Below are positions 60,223 through 64,000 of a stretch of DNA of 64,000 bases, in pieces. Positions within the stretch are counted from its first letter, which is position 1. Each line of letters opens with the position of its first letter. Source of the stretch: an uncultured Verrucomicrobiota bacterium (GTDB lineage Bacteria; Verrucomicrobiota; Kiritimatiellia; CAIVKH01); assembly GCA_937872895.1 (NCBI GenBank), contig CALMUP010000004.1, positions 39,959 through 103,958 on the forward strand. The letters are read 5' to 3'. A model generated the notes under the pieces. It searched no databases and was not told where the DNA came from. It saw nothing but the letters and a program-made list of their open reading frames with translations. The position numbers and the translations under genes were made by a program.

Positions 60223-63200
60223 ATGGCTACCACGAAGAAATCGAAAAAGGCTTCCGCCGAGGTGGCGGAACGGGCGGCGACCCCGGGCGTCGCGATCATC
60301 GGCATGAGCTGCGTGTTCCCCGAAGCCGGCGACCTGCTGGCGTTCTGGGAGAACATCCTGAACAAGCGGGACTGCATTACCGAGGTCCCGGCCGACCGCT
60401 GGGCCTGGCAGGATTACTTCGATGCCGACAAGAATGCCCGCGACAAGATCTATTCGCGGTGGGGCGGCTTCATTGATCCCGTGCTGTTCAATCCGATGAA
60501 GTTCGGCATCCCGCCGAACAGCCTGAAGTCGATCGATCCGGTCCAGCTCCTGTCCCTCGAGGCCGCCGCGCGTGCCCTGGCCGATGCCGGTTATGCCGAG
60601 CGCGACTTCGACCGCGAACGCACCGCCTGCATCTACGGCCTGGCCGGCGGCATGGGCGATTTCGGCTTGAGCTACGGCTTCCGCGCCGGCCTGCCGCTGT
60701 TCATGGAACGGGTGCCCGAGGAGATCCTCCGCCAACTGCCCGAATGGACCGAGGACTCGTTCCCCGGCGTGTTGCCGAACGTGGTGACCGGGCGCATCGC
60801 GAACTGCCTGAACCTCGGCGGGTCGAATTTCACCGTCGATGCCGCTTGCGCGTCCGCGTTGACCGCGGTCTACATCGGCGTGCGCGAAATCACCAGCGGC
60901 CAGGCCACCACCGCCATTGTCGGCGCGGCCGACACGTTGATGAACCCGCACGGCTTCCTCTGCTTCTCGAAGACCAAGGCGTTGAGCCCGAACGGGAAAT
61001 CCCGCCCGTTTGACGAGGCGGCCGACGGCATCTGCATCAGCGAAGGCATCGGCGCGTTGATCCTGAAGCGCCTCGACCTCGCCGAGCAGGATGGCGACCG
61101 CATCTACGCGGTGATCCGCGGCGTGGGCAGTTCGAGCGACGGCCGCGGCAAGAGCCTGACCGCCCCCCGCACCCCCGGCCAGTTGCGCGCGTTGAAGAGC
61201 GCCTACGACATGGCCGGTTTTTCGGTCGGTACCGTCGAACTGGTCGAGGCCCATGGCACCGGCACCGTGCTCGGTGATGGCACCGAGGCCGAAAGCGTGG
61301 CCATCGCGATGAAGGAGGCCGGTGTGCCCGCCAAGGCCTGCGGCGTCGGCTCGGTGAAGTCGAACATCGGCCACACCAAGGGCTGTGCCGGCGTGGCCGG
61401 CCTGATCAAGGCCGCCCTGGCCCTGCACCACAAGGTGCTCCCCCCGACCATCAACGTGAAACGTCCCTCCGCCGAGGTCATGCGCGACCCGGCCAGCCCG
61501 GTGTATGTCAACGCCGAGGCCCGCCCGTGGATCCCGCGCGGCGCGGTGCGCCGTGCCGGGGTGAACTCGTTCGGCTTCGGCGGCACGAATTTCCACGCCG
61601 TGCTCGAGGAATACACCGGCGAACAGGCCGCGTCCGGATTCGCCCTGCAGACCTGGCCCTGCGAACTGTTCATCTGGCAGGGCAACTCGGCCGACCAGGT
61701 GGCCAAGCTGGCTGGCAGTTTTCTCCAGGCCTTGACGAACCTGACCTCCGCCCCCGCGTTGCGCGACCTCGCCCGCCAGGTGGACCAGGTCCGCACCAAG
61801 GGGTCGTACCGCCTGGCCATCGTCGCGGAAAACGTGAACGACCTGCGCGACAAGCTGGCCACCGCGCTGAAACAGGTCGCCACCGGCACCCCCGCGTTCA
61901 AGGATCCGCGCGGCATCTACGTCGGCAGCGCTTCCCGCGCCGCCGCCGACAAGATCGCCTTCCTGTTCCCCGGCCAGGGATCGCAGCGCCCGGACATGAT
62001 GCGCGACCTCGCCATCCTCTTTCCCGAACTGCGCGACGGCCTCGCCCGCGCCGATGTGTTGCTCAAGGACCGCCTCGACAAGCGGCTGAGCGACTACATG
62101 TACCCGCCGGCCCGCTTCAGCGAGGCCGAGGAAGCCGAGGCGATGCGCGCGATCACCGTCACCAACATCGCCCAGCCCTCGCTCGGCGTGACCGAGATCG
62201 GCATGCACAAGATCCTCGGCCAGCTCGGCATCAAACCCGACATGACCGCCGGCCACAGCTCCGGCGAATACTCGGCCCTGTGCGCCTCCGGCGTGTTCCC
62301 CGAGGACACCCTGTACGAGATCCTCGAGGACCGCGGCTCCAGCATCCTGAAATCCGCCACCGGCGACCTCGGCACGATGATGGCCGTGAAGGGCAAGGCC
62401 TCCGACCTCAAGACGATCATCAAGGACGTGCCCGGCGTGTACGTCGCGAACTTCAACAGCCCTTCCCAGACGATCATCTCCGGCTTGAAGGCCGACCTGG
62501 AGGCCGCCGCGAAAAAACTCGAAGCGGCCGGACTCAAGTGCCGTTTCATCCCGGTCAGTTGCGCCTTCCATTCGCCGATCATCCAGCCCGCGCGGGATTT
62601 CCTCGGGCGCAAGCTCAAGGCGATCGATTACCAGAAGCCGACGACCCCGGTGTACTCGAACCTGCTCGCCGCCCCGTACCCGACCGACCAGGCGCACCTG
62701 CTCGAGACCCTGACCGACCACCTGATCGGCAGCGTCCGTTTCGTGGAACAGATCGAACGCATGTACGCCGACGGCGCGCGCATCTTCATCGAGGTGGGCC
62801 CCGGCAATGTGCTCACCAACCTCGTCGGCCAGATCCTCCACGACAAGCCGCATGTCGCGGTCGCGACCGACGCCAAGTCGCCGCGCCACGACCTCTACCA
62901 GTTGATGCAATCGCTCGCCCAGTTGGCCGTGGCGGGTGTGGATGTCCACCTCGACCGGTTCTTCGCCGGACGCACGACCACCGAACTTGATGCGGCCACC
63001 CTGCTGCCGGTCACGCCTCCCGCGAAACAGAGCCCGGTCGCCTGGTGGGTCGCCCCCGATCGCGCCTGGCCGGCCAGTCAATCGCGCCCGGTCCGCACGA
63101 AAGTGGATCTCGTCAAGGCCGGCGAAGTCCGCAGCGCCCCGGTCGCCGCCGCCCCTGCCGCGCCGGTCGCCGGCAACGCGGTCGCCTTGCCTTCCGTGCC

Positions 63201-64000
63201 CGGCGGACACCCGCTCGCCGATGTCATGGTGAAGTACCAGAAGCTGATGGGCGACTTCCTCAAGCAGCAACGCGATGTCATGTTCGCCTTCCTCGGCGGC
63301 GATGCGGCCGCTATGGAGGCACTCGGTGGCGTGCCAGCCGTTTCGAACATGCCGATGTCGGCAGCACGTCCGAAGCCGCCCGCAACTCCTGCTCCTGCAC
63401 GTGCTCCGGCGCCCGTCCAAGGTGGGCCGGCCCGGCCAGGGGGCACCCCGGCTCCACAACCGGTCGCATCCGAGCCATCGGTTGACCACAAAGCCCGCCT
63501 GCTCGCGCTGGTGGCCGAGCGCACCGGGTATCCGATGGAGATGCTGGACCTGAACCTGAACATCGAATCGGACCTCGGCATCGACTCGATCAAGCGGCTG
63601 GAAATCCTGATTGCGTTCGCGAAGGAAATCCCCGGCGCACCGGAGGACCTTCCCGAGACGCTGAACGCGAGCAAGACGCTGGGCGAGGTGCTGAGCAAGG
63701 TCGCCTCGTTCGCTCCGTCGGTGCCTGCAGGCGCCGCTACAGCCAAGGTTCCCGTTTCGGCACCGGTAGCCGCGCCCGTTGGCGCGGTAACCGTTGACCA
63801 TAAAGCCCGCCTGCTTGCGCTGGTCGCCGAGCGCACCGGGTATCCGATGGAGATGCTGGACCTGAACCTGAACATCGAATCGGACCTCGGCATCGACTCG
63901 ATCAAGCGGCTGGAAATCCTGATTGCGTTCGCGAAGGAAATCCCCGGCGCACCGGAGGACCTTCCCGAGACGCTGAACGCGAGCAAGACGCTGGGCGAGG
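60223..64000 (+). CDS. pfaA: PfaA-like polyunsaturated fatty acid/polyketide synthase, N-terminal part
   Basis: The frame is open for 1259 codons and runs off the window. It has a KS domain (VAIIGMSCVFPEAGDL; active C209 in VDAACASALTAV; H344 in EAHGTGTVLGD; H384 in KSNIGHTKG). An acyltransferase follows (FLFPGQGSQRPDM; S679 in AGHSSGEYSALC). An Ala/Pro linker leads to at least two ACPs with DSIK serines at S1122 and S1226. Domain order and KS sequence match PfaA of omega-3 PUFA synthases or related secondary-lipid synthases. GGAAGGAAG precedes the ATG. Partner genes pfaBCD would lie beyond the window. Confidence 0.88.
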   Translation, partial: MATTKKSKKASAEVAERAATPGVAIIGMSCVFPEAGDLLAFWENILNKRDCITEVPADRWAWQDYFDADKNARDKIYSRWGGFIDPVLFNPMKFGIPPNSLKSIDPVQLLSLEAAARALADAGYAERDFDRERTACIYGLAGGMGDFGLSYGFRAGLPLFMERVPEEILRQLPEWTEDSFPGVLPNVVTGRIANCLNLGGSNFTVDAACASALTAVYIGVREITSGQATTAIVGAADTLMNPHGFLCFSKTKALSPNGKSRPFDEAADGICISEGIGALILKRLDLAEQDGDRIYAVIRGVGSSSDGRGKSLTAPRTPGQLRALKSAYDMAGFSVGTVELVEAHGTGTVLGDGTEAESVAIAMKEAGVPAKACGVGSVKSNIGHTKGCAGVAGLIKAALALHHKVLPPTINVKRPSAEVMRDPASPVYVNAEARPWIPRGAVRRAGVNSFGFGGTNFHAVLEEYTGEQAASGFALQTWPCELFIWQGNSADQVAKLAGSFLQALTNLTSAPALRDLARQVDQVRTKGSYRLAIVAENVNDLRDKLATALKQVATGTPAFKDPRGIYVGSASRAAADKIAFLFPGQGSQRPDMMRDLAILFPELRDGLARADVLLKDRLDKRLSDYMYPPARFSEAEEAEAMRAITVTNIAQPSLGVTEIGMHKILGQLGIKPDMTAGHSSGEYSALCASGVFPEDTLYEILEDRGSSILKSATGDLGTMMAVKGKASDLKTIIKDVPGVYVANFNSPSQTIISGLKADLEAAAKKLEAAGLKCRFIPVSCAFHSPIIQPARDFLGRKLKAIDYQKPTTPVYSNLLAAPYPTDQAHLLETLTDHLIGSVRFVEQIERMYADGARIFIEVGPGNVLTNLVGQILHDKPHVAVATDAKSPRHDLYQLMQSLAQLAVAGVDVHLDRFFAGRTTTELDAATLLPVTPPAKQSPVAWWVAPDRAWPASQSRPVRTKVDLVKAGEVRSAPVAAAPAAPVAGNAVALPSVPGGHPLADVMVKYQKLMGDFLKQQRDVMFAFLGGDAAAMEALGGVPAVSNMPMSAARPKPPATPAPARAPAPVQGGPARPGGTPAPQPVASEPSVDHKARLLALVAERTGYPMEMLDLNLNIESDLGIDSIKRLEILIAFAKEIPGAPEDLPETLNASKTLGEVLSKVASFAPSVPAGAATAKVPVSAPVAAPVGAVTVDHKARLLALVAERTGYPMEMLDLNLNIESDLGIDSIKRLEILIAFAKEIPGAPEDLPETLNASKTLGE
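63481..64000 (+). repeat. tandem ACP-encoding DNA repeat, 312-base period
   Basis: Bases 63481-63688 and 63793-64000 are identical at 205 of 208 positions, and all three differences are synonymous (His, Leu and Val codons). The two linkers between them differ more. The period is 104 codons. The array is cut by the window edge, so the ACP number is unknown. Confidence 0.9.

Noticed and set aside
60022..63801. A 1259-codon minus-strand frame over the lipid synthase
   Set aside because: It is antisense to the KS-AT-ACP gene, has repetitive composition and no motif.

Overview
The window is 64 kb of GC-rich, densely packed bacterial chromosome. I saw no rRNA, tRNA, CRISPR array, transposase or phage gene. 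Several traits fit the PVC group (Verrucomicrobiota, Kiritimatiellota or Lentisphaerota): a very large secreted glycosidase ending in a Ca-binding 'DMDGDGVSNLDEY' segment, a PPi-type phosphofructokinase, a PfaA-like lipid synthase, many small intergenic palindromes, and start codons lying directly behind -10 boxes. This placement is an inference and is not proven by any marker here.

Layout. 1-3.3 kb: end of a PIN-domain gene, metF, then the rplU-rpmA-obgE cluster. 3.4-10.4 kb: accessory genes, namely a SUMF1-fold protein, a polytopic GT-C-like membrane protein, a GH18 protein, two VapBC modules, a 38-residue Lys-rich protein and small secreted or hypothetical proteins. 10.4-19.6 kb: PPi-phosphofructokinase, a sugar-nucleotide epimerase, a 1407-residue GH31 protein with a coupled small partner, and glnS. 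19.6-25.4 kb: a seven-gene Mrp cation/proton antiporter operon (mrpA to mrpG) in which all neighbours overlap. 25.5-30.2 kb: a multi-PAS histidine kinase coupled to a REC/degenerate-kinase/REC protein. 30.2-34.6 kb: two outer-membrane barrel proteins, a Lon-N-domain protein, an SRPBCC protein and malQ.

34.6-47.1 kb is a copper/silver resistance island. It holds a CPC-type P1B ATPase, a divergent ECF sigma factor with a CxC linker and Cys-rich tail (CorE-like), small secreted Cys/YHS proteins, a three-gene anti-sigma/periplasmic sensor/ECF sigma operon with the order and sizes of CnrYXH, and a CusCBA-type RND efflux operon with an extra YHS protein. Two metal-sensing sigma systems in one island is the most interesting biological arrangement here.

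47.2-59.9 kb is a polyamine island. PotABCD imports putrescine or spermidine. PatA, an aldehyde dehydrogenase, GabT and Sad would convert putrescine through 4-aminobutanal and GABA to succinate. A class-III aminotransferase and a saccharopine-dehydrogenase-family enzyme of unknown substrate flank the importer. From 60.2 kb to the window edge runs a PfaA-like synthase (KS, AT, tandem ACPs) whose two visible ACP repeats are nearly identical in DNA.

Intergenic DNA carries its own signals: a paired palindrome with identical 32-nt spacing at two distant sites, a nested inverted repeat between obgE and rpmA, a triple hairpin in the putrescine operon, and strong intrinsic terminators after obgE, pfp and the Cys-rich secreted gene.
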